A stretch of DNA of 64,000 nucleotides from Pedobacter punctiformis (GCF_027213715.1 NZ_JAPWGM010000002.1:558001-622000); one strand, 5' to 3'; positions 45,113-53,067 are shown, numbered from the stretch's first letter. Numbers and translations: made by a program. Notes: generated by a model from the letters alone, not told the origin.

Positions 45113-45141
45113 TTAATACCTTTTTCTGTAAATAGTAACCC
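45113..45141 (-). promoter_or_regulatory. ECF-type bipartite motif 1 upstream of the sigma gene
   Basis: Minus-strand GGGTTACT, 13 bases, GGTATTAA. It matches the motif upstream of the four lipoprotein genes with exactly the same spacing. The -10-like half lies 4 bases before the sigma ATG, so a transcript from here would be leaderless or start inside the gene. Confidence 0.7.
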
Positions 45142-45177
45142 AATATTAGACAAAAATATTTACAGCTGCTATAATGC

Positions 45178-45206
45178 TTAATACAATACCTGCTAAACGG
45201 TAACCC
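45178..45206 (-). promoter_or_regulatory. ECF-type bipartite motif 2 upstream of the sigma gene
   Basis: Minus-strand GGGTTACC, 13 bases, TGTATTAA (one mismatch in the second half). A transcript from here would have a leader of about 60 bases before the sigma ATG, so this is the better candidate for the sigma promoter. Confidence 0.65.
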
Positions 45207-45250
45207 AAAATGCCTTGATAAAAATTATTTTTATTTTTTTTCGATTTATC

Positions 45251-45279
45251 GGGTTACCTTTTTACCTTTGCGGCATTAA
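45251..45279 (+). promoter_or_regulatory. ECF-type promoter of lipoprotein gene 1
   Basis: GGGTTACC (45251-45258), 13 bases, GGCATTAA (45272-45279), 36 bases before the ATG. The spacer begins TTTTTA as in the other three lipoprotein promoters; here it also contains TACCTTTG (45263-45270), a housekeeping-like -7 box. Confidence 0.8.
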
Positions 45280-45314
45280 TGGTAAATTAATTAATTACTT
45301 AAAAAAATTCAAAA

Positions 45315-45536
45315 ATGAAAAATGCATTCAAATTAGGCTTTTTAGCTTTAGCTTTATCTTTATCAGTTGTTGCTTGTAACTCAGAAAAAAAAGCAGAAGG
45401 TTCTGATACTACTTTAACTGATTCTTCAACTATCATTACTGATACTAACAAAGTTGATACTACAGTTAAAACTGATACTTCTAAAAAAGATACTACAGTT
45501 AAAACTACAACAACTACAACTGAAGTTAAACACTAG
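45315..45536 (+). CDS. Small Thr/Lys-rich lipoprotein, tandem copy 1
   Basis: A 73-residue protein with a lipoprotein signal ending VVAC (Cys21). The mature 53 residues are Thr, Lys, Asp and Ser only in large part, and hold two 11-residue repeats (TDTNKVDTTVK, TDTSKKDTTVK) and the tail TTTEVKH. It is probably anchored at the outer or inner membrane and disordered. Function is unknown. It is the first of four tandem copies, each with the same promoter type and its own terminator. Confidence 0.85.
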   Translation: MKNAFKLGFLALALSLSVVACNSEKKAEGSDTTLTDSSTIITDTNKVDTTVKTDTSKKDTTVKTTTTTTEVKH

Positions 45537-45554
45537 TCTGATTTTACTTTATAC

Positions 45555-45586
45555 AAAAAAGCCCCGATTTTATCAGGGCTTTTTTA
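45555..45586 (+). terminator. Terminator of lipoprotein copy 1
   Basis: AAAAAGCCCCGA pairs with TCAGGGCTTTTT (one mismatch) over a short loop, followed by T. Confidence 0.9.
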
Positions 45587-45613
45587 TTGCCATTTATTTT
45601 TTTTAAAATAAAT

Positions 45614-45642
45614 GGGTTACCTTTTTAAGATAGTGGTATTAA
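45614..45642 (+). promoter_or_regulatory. ECF-type promoter of lipoprotein gene 2
   Basis: GGGTTACC (45614-45621), 13 bases beginning TTTTTA, GGTATTAA (45635-45642), 34 bases before the ATG. Confidence 0.8.
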
Positions 45643-45675
45643 TAGGTAAATTAATTAATAAAAAAAATATCAATC

Positions 45676-45897
45676 ATGAAAAATGCATTCAAATTAGGCT
45701 TTTTAGCTTTAGCTTTATCTTTATCAGTTGTTGCTTGTAACTCAGAAAAAAAAGCAGAAGGTTCTGATACTACTTTAACTGATTCTTCAACTATCGTTAC
45801 TGATACTAACAAAGTTGACACTACAGTTAAAACTGATACTTCTAAAAAAGATACTACAGTTAAAACTACAACGACTACAACTGAAGTTAAACACTAG
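45676..45897 (+). CDS. Small Thr/Lys-rich lipoprotein, tandem copy 2
   Basis: A 73-residue protein identical to copy 1 except for one Ile to Val change in the mature part. The near-identity, also at DNA level, points to a recent duplication or gene conversion. The lipobox VVAC, the double TDT-type repeat and the TTTEVKH tail are kept. Confidence 0.85.
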   Translation: MKNAFKLGFLALALSLSVVACNSEKKAEGSDTTLTDSSTIVTDTNKVDTTVKTDTSKKDTTVKTTTTTTEVKH

Positions 45898-45915
45898 TTT
45901 AAACTTTACTTATAT

Positions 45916-45949
45916 AAAAAAGGTCCCGGTGAAAATCAGGACCTTTTTT
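45916..45949 (+). terminator. Terminator of lipoprotein copy 2
   Basis: AAAAAGGTCC pairs with GGACCTTTTT across a 12-base loop, then T-run. Confidence 0.9.
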
Positions 45950-45977
45950 ATTATATTTTATTTTTATTTAAAAAAAT

Positions 45978-46006
45978 GGGTTACCTTTTTAATTTTCTGG
46001 TATTAA
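45978..46006 (+). promoter_or_regulatory. ECF-type promoter of lipoprotein gene 3
   Basis: GGGTTACC (45978-45985), 13 bases beginning TTTTTA, GGTATTAA (45999-46006), 35 bases before the ATG. Confidence 0.8.
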
Positions 46007-46040
46007 GCAGTAAATTAATTAATTTAAAAAATACTCAAAC

Positions 46041-46262
46041 ATGAAAAATGCATTCAAATTAGGCTTCTTAGCTTTAGCTTTATCTTTATCAGTTGTTGCT
46101 TGTAATTCAGAAAACAAAGCTGGAGGATCTGACACAACTAAAACTGATTCTTCAACTATCGTTACTGATACTAACAAAGTTGATACTACAGTTAAAACTG
46201 ATACTTCTAAAAAAGACACTACTATTAAAACTACTACAACTACAACTGAAGTTAAACACTAG
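46041..46262 (+). CDS. Small Thr/Lys-rich lipoprotein, tandem copy 3
   Basis: A 73-residue member with a few changes from copies 1 and 2, mainly just after the lipobox (SENKAGGSDTTKTD) and DTTIK in the second repeat. Signal peptide, Cys21 lipobox and C-terminal TTTEVKH are conserved. Confidence 0.85.
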   Translation: MKNAFKLGFLALALSLSVVACNSENKAGGSDTTKTDSSTIVTDTNKVDTTVKTDTSKKDTTIKTTTTTTEVKH

Positions 46263-46278
46263 TTTAAACTTTATTTTT

Positions 46279-46312
46279 AAAAAAGTCCTGGTGAAAATCA
46301 GGACTTTTTTTT
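46279..46312 (+). terminator. Terminator of lipoprotein copy 3
   Basis: AAAAAGTCCTG pairs with CAGGACTTTTT over a short loop, followed by a run of T. Confidence 0.9.
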
Positions 46313-46324
46313 TGCCTAAAATAT

Positions 46325-46353
46325 TGGTTACCTTTTTATTGATCAGGTATTAA
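46325..46353 (+). promoter_or_regulatory. ECF-type promoter of lipoprotein gene 4
   Basis: TGGTTACC (46325-46332), 13 bases beginning TTTTTA, GGTATTAA (46346-46353), 38 bases before the ATG. The first base differs from the other copies. Confidence 0.75.
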
Positions 46354-46390
46354 TGATAAATCAATTTATTTAACCCAAAAATTAACCAAG

Positions 46391-46618
46391 ATGAAAAATG
46401 CATTCAAATCTGGCTTTTTAGCCTTAGCTTTATCTTTAACAATTGCAGCTTGCGGTGGTGGCACAGGAACCAATAATGGTGGTGCTGATTCTACTAAAAC
46501 AGATTCTTCAACAATCATTACAGATACCAATAAAGTTGATACGACGGTTAAAGTAGATACTTCTAAAAAAGATACTACGATTAAAACAACTACAACAAAA
46601 ACAGAAGTTAAACACTAG
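46391..46618 (+). CDS. Small Thr/Lys-rich lipoprotein, tandem copy 4 (most diverged)
   Basis: A 75-residue member. The signal and lipobox (IAAC) are kept, but the segment after Cys is Gly/Asn-rich (GGGTGTNNGGADSTKTDSST) and the second repeat reads VDTSKKDTTIK. The TEVKH end is conserved. It is the oldest-looking copy. Confidence 0.85.
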   Translation: MKNAFKSGFLALALSLTIAACGGGTGTNNGGADSTKTDSSTIITDTNKVDTTVKVDTSKKDTTIKTTTTKTEVKH

Positions 46619-46634
46619 TTAAAGTCTGTTAAAT

Positions 46635-46666
46635 AAAAAAGGCATGAGAAGATCTTATGCTTTTTT
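46635..46666 (+). terminator. Terminator of lipoprotein copy 4
   Basis: GCATGAG pairs with CTTATGC (one G-U) with flanking A and T runs. Confidence 0.75.
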
Positions 46667-46718
46667 ACTTTCACACCAATTCTTTACATCCCAAGGCCTT
46701 AAAATCCATCAATTGTAG

Positions 46719-46726
46719 TAAATTTG
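46719..46726 (+). promoter_or_regulatory. -7 box of purB
   Basis: TAAATTTG matches TAnnTTTG exactly and ends 20 bases before the purB ATG at 46747. This supports that start over the upstream Met at 46657. Confidence 0.55.
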
Positions 46727-46746
46727 CGCCAAATATAATCCGCATA

Positions 46747-48093
46747 ATGAATTTAACCACACTACAAGCTATATCACCTGTTGATGGCCGTTACCGAAAA
46801 ACAACAGAAAGTTTAGCCTCTTACTTTTCAGAACAAGCGCTGATCAAATATCGTGTTTTTGTAGAAATAGAATATTTCATCGCCCTTTGCGAAATTAACC
46901 TGCCAGGCTTAGAAAACTTTGATAAAGGTTTGTATGCTGAATTGCGTAAAATACACCAAAATTTTTCAGAAGCAGATGCACTTGAAATAAAAGAAACTGA
47001 AAAAGTTACCAATCACGATGTGAAAGCTGTAGAATATTTTATAAAAAATAAATTCGATGCACTTTCTTTACAAGATTATAAAGAGTTTATCCATTTTGGG
47101 TTAACTTCTCAGGATATTAATAACACAGCTATTCCTTTCTCTATTAAACTAGCTTTAAACGAAAGTTATTATCCGGCCATTAATGCTTTAATCGAAAAAA
47201 TTAATGCTTTAGCCATTGAATGGGCAAAAGTTCCAATGCTGGCGCATACACATGGTCAACCGGCCTCTCCTACCAAATTGGGTAAAGAATTTTTAGTTTT
47301 CGCTGAGCGTTTAAGCATTCAGCTGGATAACTTAAAAGCCATTCCTAATAATGCAAAATTTGGCGGCGCAACAGGAAACTTTAATGCACACCACATTGCT
47401 TATCCTCAGGTAAACTGGGTAGATTTTTCAAACCAGTTTGTAAATGAAACTTTAGGATTAACCAGAGCACAGCACACCACGCAAATAGAACATTACGATC
47501 AGTTTGCGGCGCAATGCGATGCTTTAAAACGGATTAACAACATCATTATAGATTTAGACCGGGATATCTGGACATACATCTCTAAAAATTACTTCAAACA
47601 AAAAATTAAAGCAGGTGAAATTGGTTCATCAGCCATGCCACATAAAGTTAATCCAATCGATTTTGAAAATGCAGAAGGAAACGCCGGAATTGCGAATGCT
47701 TTATTCGAGTTTTTTGCTGCTAAATTGCCAATTTCCCGTTTACAAAGAGATTTAACAGATTCGACGGTTTTAAGAAATGTTGGTGTTCCATTTGGACATA
47801 CACTAATTGCTATACAAGCTACTTTACGCGGTTTAAATAAAATTTTATTAAACGAAGCTGCTCTTCATGCCGATTTGGATGATAACTGGGCAGTAGTTGC
47901 TGAGGCCATTCAAACCGTTTTACGCCGGGAAAATTACCCTAATCCTTACGAGGCTTTAAAAGAACTAACCAGAACAAACTCGAAAATAAATGCAGTCAGT
48001 ATTGCTGAATTTATTGAAGGATTAGCAGTTGCTGAAAACATTAAAGCACAGTTAAGAACAATTACACCATTTAATTATACAGGTATTTTTTAG
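46747..48093 (+). CDS. purB: Adenylosuccinate lyase
   Basis: The real start is ATG 46747 (MNLTTLQAISPVDGRYRKTT), giving 448 residues, a normal length; the 30 upstream residues are not family-like and would overlap the terminator of lipoprotein copy 4. The fumarase/ASL signature GSSAMPHKVNPIDFENAEGN is present, with HTHGQPASPTKLGKE and FIHFGLTSQDINNTA. It acts twice in purine synthesis (SAICAR to AICAR, and adenylosuccinate to AMP). Confidence 0.95.
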   Translation: MNLTTLQAISPVDGRYRKTTESLASYFSEQALIKYRVFVEIEYFIALCEINLPGLENFDKGLYAELRKIHQNFSEADALEIKETEKVTNHDVKAVEYFIKNKFDALSLQDYKEFIHFGLTSQDINNTAIPFSIKLALNESYYPAINALIEKINALAIEWAKVPMLAHTHGQPASPTKLGKEFLVFAERLSIQLDNLKAIPNNAKFGGATGNFNAHHIAYPQVNWVDFSNQFVNETLGLTRAQHTTQIEHYDQFAAQCDALKRINNIIIDLDRDIWTYISKNYFKQKIKAGEIGSSAMPHKVNPIDFENAEGNAGIANALFEFFAAKLPISRLQRDLTDSTVLRNVGVPFGHTLIAIQATLRGLNKILLNEAALHADLDDNWAVVAEAIQTVLRRENYPNPYEALKELTRTNSKINAVSIAEFIEGLAVAENIKAQLRTITPFNYTGIF

Positions 48094-48152
48094 TCTGAAT
48101 TAAATTGACGCTAAACAGACAGCAGTACAAAGCTTTATTAATGAGTAATTGT

Positions 48153-48160
48153 TAATTTTG
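48153..48160 (+). promoter_or_regulatory. -7 box of the nfu gene
   Basis: TAATTTTG matches TAnnTTTG exactly and lies 21 bases before the ATG at 48182. Confidence 0.5.
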
Positions 48161-48181
48161 TTTATTCAAATTGATTAAGAC

Positions 48182-48733
48182 ATGACGATTAACGTATATA
48201 CAGAACAAACGCCTAATCCGGCAACCATGAAATTCATGGTAAATAAGCTGTTAATTAATGGAAGTGAGGATTTTGCGACTAAAGAAAGCGCTGAACACTC
48301 TCCTTTTGCAAAAGAGTTATTCAAATTTAACTTTGTTTCAGGTGTATTCTTTGCTAGTAACTTTGTAACGATAACGAAAACTGAAGATGCAGAATGGGCT
48401 GACATTGAAGCTATTTTAAAGGAATTTGTTAAAGGTGCTGTAGAGTCGGAATTAAAAATAAAAGATGCAACTGCTGATGAAGCTCCAACCTTTGAAGGTA
48501 CAGAGACAGAAATCAAAATTCAGCAAATTTTACATGATTACGTTCGTCCTGCTGTTGAGCAAGATGGTGGCGCAATCAGCTACAAATCTTTTGATGAAGG
48601 TGTAGTAACAGTAGAATTACGCGGATCGTGCAGTGGCTGTCCTTCTTCTACATTAACCCTAAAATCAGGTATTCAGAATTTATTACAAAGAATGGTTCCT
48701 GAGGTTACTGATGTCGTATCAGAAGCATTATAA
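48182..48733 (+). CDS. Nfu-type iron-sulfur cluster scaffold/carrier protein
   Basis: A 183-residue protein with an Nfu N-terminal domain (EQTPNPATMKFMVNKLLI, FFASNFVTITKTEDAEWADI) and a C-terminal NifU-like domain with the cluster-binding motif ELRGSCSGCPSSTLTLKSGI (CxxC). It carries [4Fe-4S] clusters to client proteins such as the radical-SAM enzyme MtaB (50.9 kb), although that link is only a general one. It is followed by a terminator. Confidence 0.93.
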   Translation: MTINVYTEQTPNPATMKFMVNKLLINGSEDFATKESAEHSPFAKELFKFNFVSGVFFASNFVTITKTEDAEWADIEAILKEFVKGAVESELKIKDATADEAPTFEGTETEIKIQQILHDYVRPAVEQDGGAISYKSFDEGVVTVELRGSCSGCPSSTLTLKSGIQNLLQRMVPEVTDVVSEAL

Positions 48734-48760
48734 TTGAGCATTTTTCGTAGTACATAAGTA

Positions 48761-48790
48761 AAAGGCTTACTGTTTTAGTAAGCCTTTTTT
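48761..48790 (+). terminator. Terminator after the nfu gene
   Basis: AAAGGCTTACT (48761-48771) pairs perfectly with AGTAAGCCTTT (48777-48787), followed by T. Confidence 0.93.
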
Positions 48791-48838
48791 ATTTCATTAT
48801 ATTTTCAGAAAAAATCCGCCGCGATAAAAGAATATAAT

Positions 48839-49630
48839 TTATCCGAAGTATTTCCTGATAGAGGTCAGAACTCCAGCAGTGAGTTTGCCGTTGGTGGCCA
48901 ATATCTCTCTTTTATTGAAGAAATCAGTACCACCTGAGAAATCAAGAACCTCTCCGCCGGCTCGCTGAACTATAAAACATCCTGCGGCAAAATCCCATGG
49001 TTGAAGATTATATTCAAAAAAGGCATCAAAACGACCGCAAGCCACATAAATTAAATCTGTAGCTGCTGAACCAATACGACGCAACCCATGTGTTTTTTGC
49101 ATCATTTCAGCCAAAAGCTGCAAATATTGAGGCTGTTTATCAAACTGATAATATGGAAAGCCTGTAGCGAGTAAACTCGATTTTAAATCAGGATTTATAG
49201 AAACGTTTATTTCCTTTTTATTCAAAAAAGCAGGACTATTTTTCCATGCATAAAACATTTCTCCTCTGTTGATTTCATATACAACACCCAAAACGGCTTT
49301 ATCATCTTCGTACAAAGCTATACTGATGGCGTAAGCCGGTATACCGTGAATAAAATTGGTTGTACCATCCAGCGGATCAATAATCCAAGTGTATGTTTTC
49401 CCAGTTTTGTTTATAGTTTTCTCTTCCGTTAAAAAGCCAGCATCAGGAATTAATTTCTCAAGATTACGAACCAATTTTTCTTCTGCAGTTTTATCTACAT
49501 AAGAAACCATATCGTTAAGTCCTTTGTATTCTATTTTCGCGGCATCAAACTGTAAAGATTCTTTACGGATAAAATTAGCCGTAAGTCTTACAATTGAAAT
49601 TACCTTATTGCAGAGTAATTCGTAATCCAT
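48839..49630 (-). CDS. Inositol monophosphatase family protein
   Basis: A 263-residue IMPase-fold metal-dependent phosphatase. The motifs are TEEKTINKTGKTYTWIIDPL with DGTTNFIHG (metal-binding Asp residues), and the C-terminal WDFAAGCFIVQRAGGEVLDF. It may act on inositol phosphate, or as a SuhB-like or nucleotide phosphatase; specificity is unknown. It lies downstream of lgt. Confidence 0.9.
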   Translation of the reverse strand: MDYELLCNKVISIVRLTANFIRKESLQFDAAKIEYKGLNDMVSYVDKTAEEKLVRNLEKLIPDAGFLTEEKTINKTGKTYTWIIDPLDGTTNFIHGIPAYAISIALYEDDKAVLGVVYEINRGEMFYAWKNSPAFLNKKEINVSINPDLKSSLLATGFPYYQFDKQPQYLQLLAEMMQKTHGLRRIGSAATDLIYVACGRFDAFFEYNLQPWDFAAGCFIVQRAGGEVLDFSGGTDFFNKREILATNGKLTAGVLTSIRKYFG

Positions 49631-49673
49631 ATCCTTAAATTCTTTAAAGTGGAATCTGTTAATTTATGATGGG

Positions 49674-50822
49674 TTAAGCCAGCGTATTTTTATTTCTTAA
49701 TGAATATCCGCAAAGGATTATACCACCTAAAACTAAAAATGTCGAGATCATTTCGGCTTGTGTAAAATGTAAGCCAAACACATGATATTTTGAATTTACA
49801 CGGATTAATTCGATACAGAAACGCTCCATACCATTTAAAATCATGTAAATACCAAACATTAAACCTGGTGCTTTTATTTTATCTCTGATGCTCCAAAGAA
49901 ATGCAAAAAGAATTAAACAGATAATTACTTCGTAAATAGGTGTTGGATAAACGCCTTGCGCAAGTTCATTACAAAACTTACCCGTACATCCTGGAATAGG
50001 AATTCCCTCGCCTACTACGTTATTTGGATATTTATAAGACCAAAGCCAGTCTGGTAACCAAGAAAATGGTTTAGGATTGCTATTCACAATTCCCCAGTCT
50101 CCGTCTCCAGCTAAATGACAACCGATACGACCAACTGCATAAGCAAGCATCATGCCTGGCCCGCCAACGTCGAGCATGTGTAAGGGCTTAATATTATTCT
50201 TTTTGGCAATGTACAATACGGCTGCACCGCCACAAATTAAACCACCATAAAAGGTTAAACCACTAAAAGATAAAAGCCGCTCAATTGGGTGCTGAACAAA
50301 ATCATCCCAATATTCAAGGTTATCAAAGAATTTAGCCCCTAAAAAGCCCCAGACTGCCGCCCATACGATCATGTTACTCATTAACTGATATGGATGGATG
50401 GTTACAACTGTTTCTTTCGGCGCAGCAAGTTTATTTTTTTCTTTTTCCTTATAATCCCAGTAGGCAAATAAACCGGCAAAAAACAAACCGCCGATAATAT
50501 TTCCTTTGACAGATAATAAGATTGTTTGCGCATCACTTACAAATAAGCTATAATTAACAAATGCATAAACCAGTTTGTATCCGATAATAAAACCAAATAA
50601 TCCGTTAAGGATTAATTCGGATGTTGTGGCAGGTTTACCAACGGTAATGGTTCTTTTTATCGGGTGCAGAATACCTAATGCTTCTTTACGTTTTAATTCT
50701 TTGGTAAAAGCCCAGTAACCGGCAATAAATGCAAGTGCAACAAAAACACCAAAAGTATTAAAGGGTAAAGGCAGGTTAATGCCAAATAAATATTGTAAGA
50801 AATGCGAAACGGTAGGAAACAT
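49674..50822 (-). CDS. lgt: Prolipoprotein diacylglyceryl transferase
   Basis: A 382-residue polytopic inner-membrane enzyme, longer than the E. coli Lgt (about 290). The core motif AVGRIGCHLAGDGDWG corresponds to the family HGGL/GRxGNF-type signature, and LSFSGLTFYGGLICGG fits too. It adds diacylglycerol to the lipobox Cys of prolipoproteins, such as the four small ones at 45.3-46.6 kb. The extra N-terminal region (about 1-130) is typical of Bacteroidota forms. Confidence 0.9.
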   Translation of the reverse strand: MFPTVSHFLQYLFGINLPLPFNTFGVFVALAFIAGYWAFTKELKRKEALGILHPIKRTITVGKPATTSELILNGLFGFIIGYKLVYAFVNYSLFVSDAQTILLSVKGNIIGGLFFAGLFAYWDYKEKEKNKLAAPKETVVTIHPYQLMSNMIVWAAVWGFLGAKFFDNLEYWDDFVQHPIERLLSFSGLTFYGGLICGGAAVLYIAKKNNIKPLHMLDVGGPGMMLAYAVGRIGCHLAGDGDWGIVNSNPKPFSWLPDWLWSYKYPNNVVGEGIPIPGCTGKFCNELAQGVYPTPIYEVIICLILFAFLWSIRDKIKAPGLMFGIYMILNGMERFCIELIRVNSKYHVFGLHFTQAEMISTFLVLGGIILCGYSLRNKNTLA

Positions 50823-50971
50823 AAAAATAATTTGATGCGAAGATAGTAAAGAAAGCTGAAAGGCTAAACATCAAAGATTAAGTGCATACTAAATCCGTTG
50901 TTAAGCGTAAACGCTAAGCTTAAAATAACAGGAAGTGAAATAAAAGAAATTTTAAAGCGAATTCTTTAGAC

Positions 50972-52294
50972 TTAGTGATGAGCGTAAGCAGTTTCTAATT
51001 CTGCCACTTCCACTTCTCCATCAGCGGTAATTTCTAAAAGCTTAACTGCCTTTAATTCATTAACCATAACAGGATCGTATTTAGCCCTAACTTTAACATA
51101 GTTTTTGGTAAAACCATGCATATATCCGGCTTTGTGATCGGCTTCAAAAAGAACTTCTGCATTACTGCCTATCTGAGATTCGTAGAATGCTCTTCTTTTC
51201 TTATCAGATAAAATATGAAGCATTTTACTGCGTTCGTTACGTTCGCCACCACTTACTACGCCTTTCATATCGGCAGCAGGTGTTAATTCCCGCTCAGAAT
51301 AAGTAAATACATGCAAATAAGAGATATCCAGCTGATTCAAGAATTGATAAGTATCCAGAAAATCTTCTTTAGTTTCTCCCGGAAAACCTACAATAACATC
51401 AACGCCAATGCAGCAATGTGGCATAACTTCTTTAATTTTTGCTACGCGTTCCACATATAAATCTCTGCGGTAACGACGGCGCATTAATCCTAAAATTTTA
51501 TCAGATCCGGATTGTAAAGGAATGTGAAAATGTGGAACAAACCGTTTAGATTGAGCTACAAATTCAATAATTTCATTACTTAAAAGATTGGGTTCTATTG
51601 AAGATATTCTGATCCTTTCAATTCCCTCAACTTCATCCAAAGCCTTAACCAGGTCGAAAAATTTATCCTCACGGTTGCCATTGCGGATACCAAAATCGCC
51701 AAGGTTAACCCCTGTTAAAACAATTTCTTTAACACCGCCTTCAGCAACCAGTTTAGCCCGGTTTACTACATTTTCTATGGTATCACTCCTGCTCGCACCA
51801 CGTGCCAAAGGAATGGTGCAATAAGTACATGGATAATCGCAACCATCCTGAACTTTTAAAAAAGTACGGGTACGATCTCCGATAGAGTAAGAAGCAATAA
51901 AGCTATGATTTACTTTTTCTATACTTTGCTGATGAACAATGGCTTTGGGCTGTTTAGTTAAATCAGAAATGAATTCAACAATTCTAAATTTTTCTGCAGC
52001 ACCCAACACCATATCAACACCTTCTATTTCGGCAATTTCCTGTGGTTTTAGCTGTGCATAACAACCAACAATGGTTATATAAGCATTTGGCGAATGCTTT
52101 AACGCTTCTTTTACTACTTTACGGCATTTTTTATCGGCATGCTCCGTAACAGAACATGTATTAATCACATATACATCGGCCTGATCCTGAAATTCTACAA
52201 CACCATAACCTGCATCGGTAAATAAACGACCGATGGTGGATGTTTCTGAGAAATTTAGTTTACAACCTAATGTATAAAATGCGACCTTTTTCAT
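50972..52294 (-). CDS. mtaB: tRNA t6A37 methylthiotransferase
   Basis: A 440-residue radical-SAM methylthiotransferase. The N-terminal MTTase domain has Cys11, Cys47 and Cys78, and the radical-SAM cluster is Cys152, Cys156, Cys159 (DGCDYPCTYCTIPLARG). A C-terminal TRAM-like segment follows. It turns t6A37 into ms2t6A37 in tRNAs reading ANN codons. The -7 box TATCTTTG at 52303-52310 is 8 bases before the ATG, so the leader is very short. Confidence 0.93.
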   Translation of the reverse strand: MKKVAFYTLGCKLNFSETSTIGRLFTDAGYGVVEFQDQADVYVINTCSVTEHADKKCRKVVKEALKHSPNAYITIVGCYAQLKPQEIAEIEGVDMVLGAAEKFRIVEFISDLTKQPKAIVHQQSIEKVNHSFIASYSIGDRTRTFLKVQDGCDYPCTYCTIPLARGASRSDTIENVVNRAKLVAEGGVKEIVLTGVNLGDFGIRNGNREDKFFDLVKALDEVEGIERIRISSIEPNLLSNEIIEFVAQSKRFVPHFHIPLQSGSDKILGLMRRRYRRDLYVERVAKIKEVMPHCCIGVDVIVGFPGETKEDFLDTYQFLNQLDISYLHVFTYSERELTPAADMKGVVSGGERNERSKMLHILSDKKRRAFYESQIGSNAEVLFEADHKAGYMHGFTKNYVKVRAKYDPVMVNELKAVKLLEITADGEVEVAELETAYAHH

Positions 52295-52302
52295 TGAGGG
52301 TG

Positions 52303-52310
52303 CAAAGATA
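52303..52310 (-). promoter_or_regulatory. -7 box of mtaB
   Basis: Minus-strand TATCTTTG matches TAnnTTTG exactly and ends 8 bases before the ATG at 52294, giving a nearly leaderless transcript. Confidence 0.55.
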
Positions 52311-52364
52311 GGAAATTTGTTCGGAGTTGTTGGTTTTGAGTTTTGAGAACTGACAAATTACAGA

Positions 52365-52508
52365 CTATAAATTGTTTGGAACACAGATTGTAGTACCATC
52401 TTTTAAACGCTGCTCGTGCATGCCTTCGGGGCAAGCTCTTTTTTCACAGCCAAACAAACAGATAACTGAAACGAACAAAACAACTACAATAAAGCTTAAT
52501 TTTAACAT
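52365..52508 (-). CDS. Small lipoprotein (47 aa)
   Basis: ATG at 52508 (MLKLSFIVVVLFVSVICLFGC) gives a lipoprotein signal with Cys21 after LFG. The mature 27 residues (EKRACPEGMHEQRLKDGTTI) contain two further Cys and end in CVPNNL, so a disulfide loop is possible. Too short for a standard ORF search. Function unknown. Confidence 0.55.
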   Translation of the reverse strand: MLKLSFIVVVLFVSVICLFGCEKRACPEGMHEQRLKDGTTICVPNNL

Positions 52509-52545
52509 GAGTATCGGCTACTTAGTTTGAGTTATATAATTTAAT

Positions 52546-53067
52546 TCATTCCTTTACAGCTTCAAAACTATAACTATCATCTTTTTTAAATTTCTCTAAA
52601 AGCTCGAGTTTATCACTGATTAAGCTATATAATCTATCTTTACGTTCAGTGCGAGAACCGAAGATATGGTTACTTTTTACCTCAAACAGTTCTCCATTTT
52701 CTTTACTCGCATACCAAACGATATCAACCTGATTATTACCCGTCTGTCTGTAATATTCAAATAAATCAATTTTGCCCTTAACTAATCTTTGTAAAAAATC
52801 AGGGCTTCTTTTGTCGGGACGTATTTTAACCAGATAGTTTATCGCTTTTTCTACTTTATAAAACTCTTTTGTTTCACGGATTGGGATCTTATTAAAGCTG
52901 GTGCCTCCTTCAGGCTTGAATCTATAAAAACCAATAAATTGTTTTTTTATATCACCTTTTAAAGTGTCGTTTTTTGAATTAATTAAAAAATCCTGCTGAG
53001 CATTAACCTGAGAAAAAAAAGTGCATAACATTGCACAGCATAAGATAGAGCGTAAAAACAGTTTCAT
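52546..53067 (-). CDS. Secreted protein of unknown function
   Basis: A 173-residue protein with a signal peptide (MKLFLRSILCCAMLCTFFSQ, cleavage near VNAQ). The mature part is basic and mixed, with segments INSKNDTLKGDIKKQFIGFY and RKDRLYSLISDKLELLEKFK. I do not recognise the family. It lies 50 bases after ubiX and may be co-transcribed with it. Confidence 0.65.
   Translation of the reverse strand: MKLFLRSILCCAMLCTFFSQVNAQQDFLINSKNDTLKGDIKKQFIGFYRFKPEGGTSFNKIPIRETKEFYKVEKAINYLVKIRPDKRSPDFLQRLVKGKIDLFEYYRQTGNNQVDIVWYASKENGELFEVKSNHIFGSRTERKDRLYSLISDKLELLEKFKKDDSYSFEAVKE

Noticed and set aside
45815-46353. Overlapping out-of-frame ORFs inside the lipoprotein copies
   Set aside because: They arise from repeated Thr/Lys codons; their proteins are Leu/Lys low complexity, and the true frames have lipoprotein signals.
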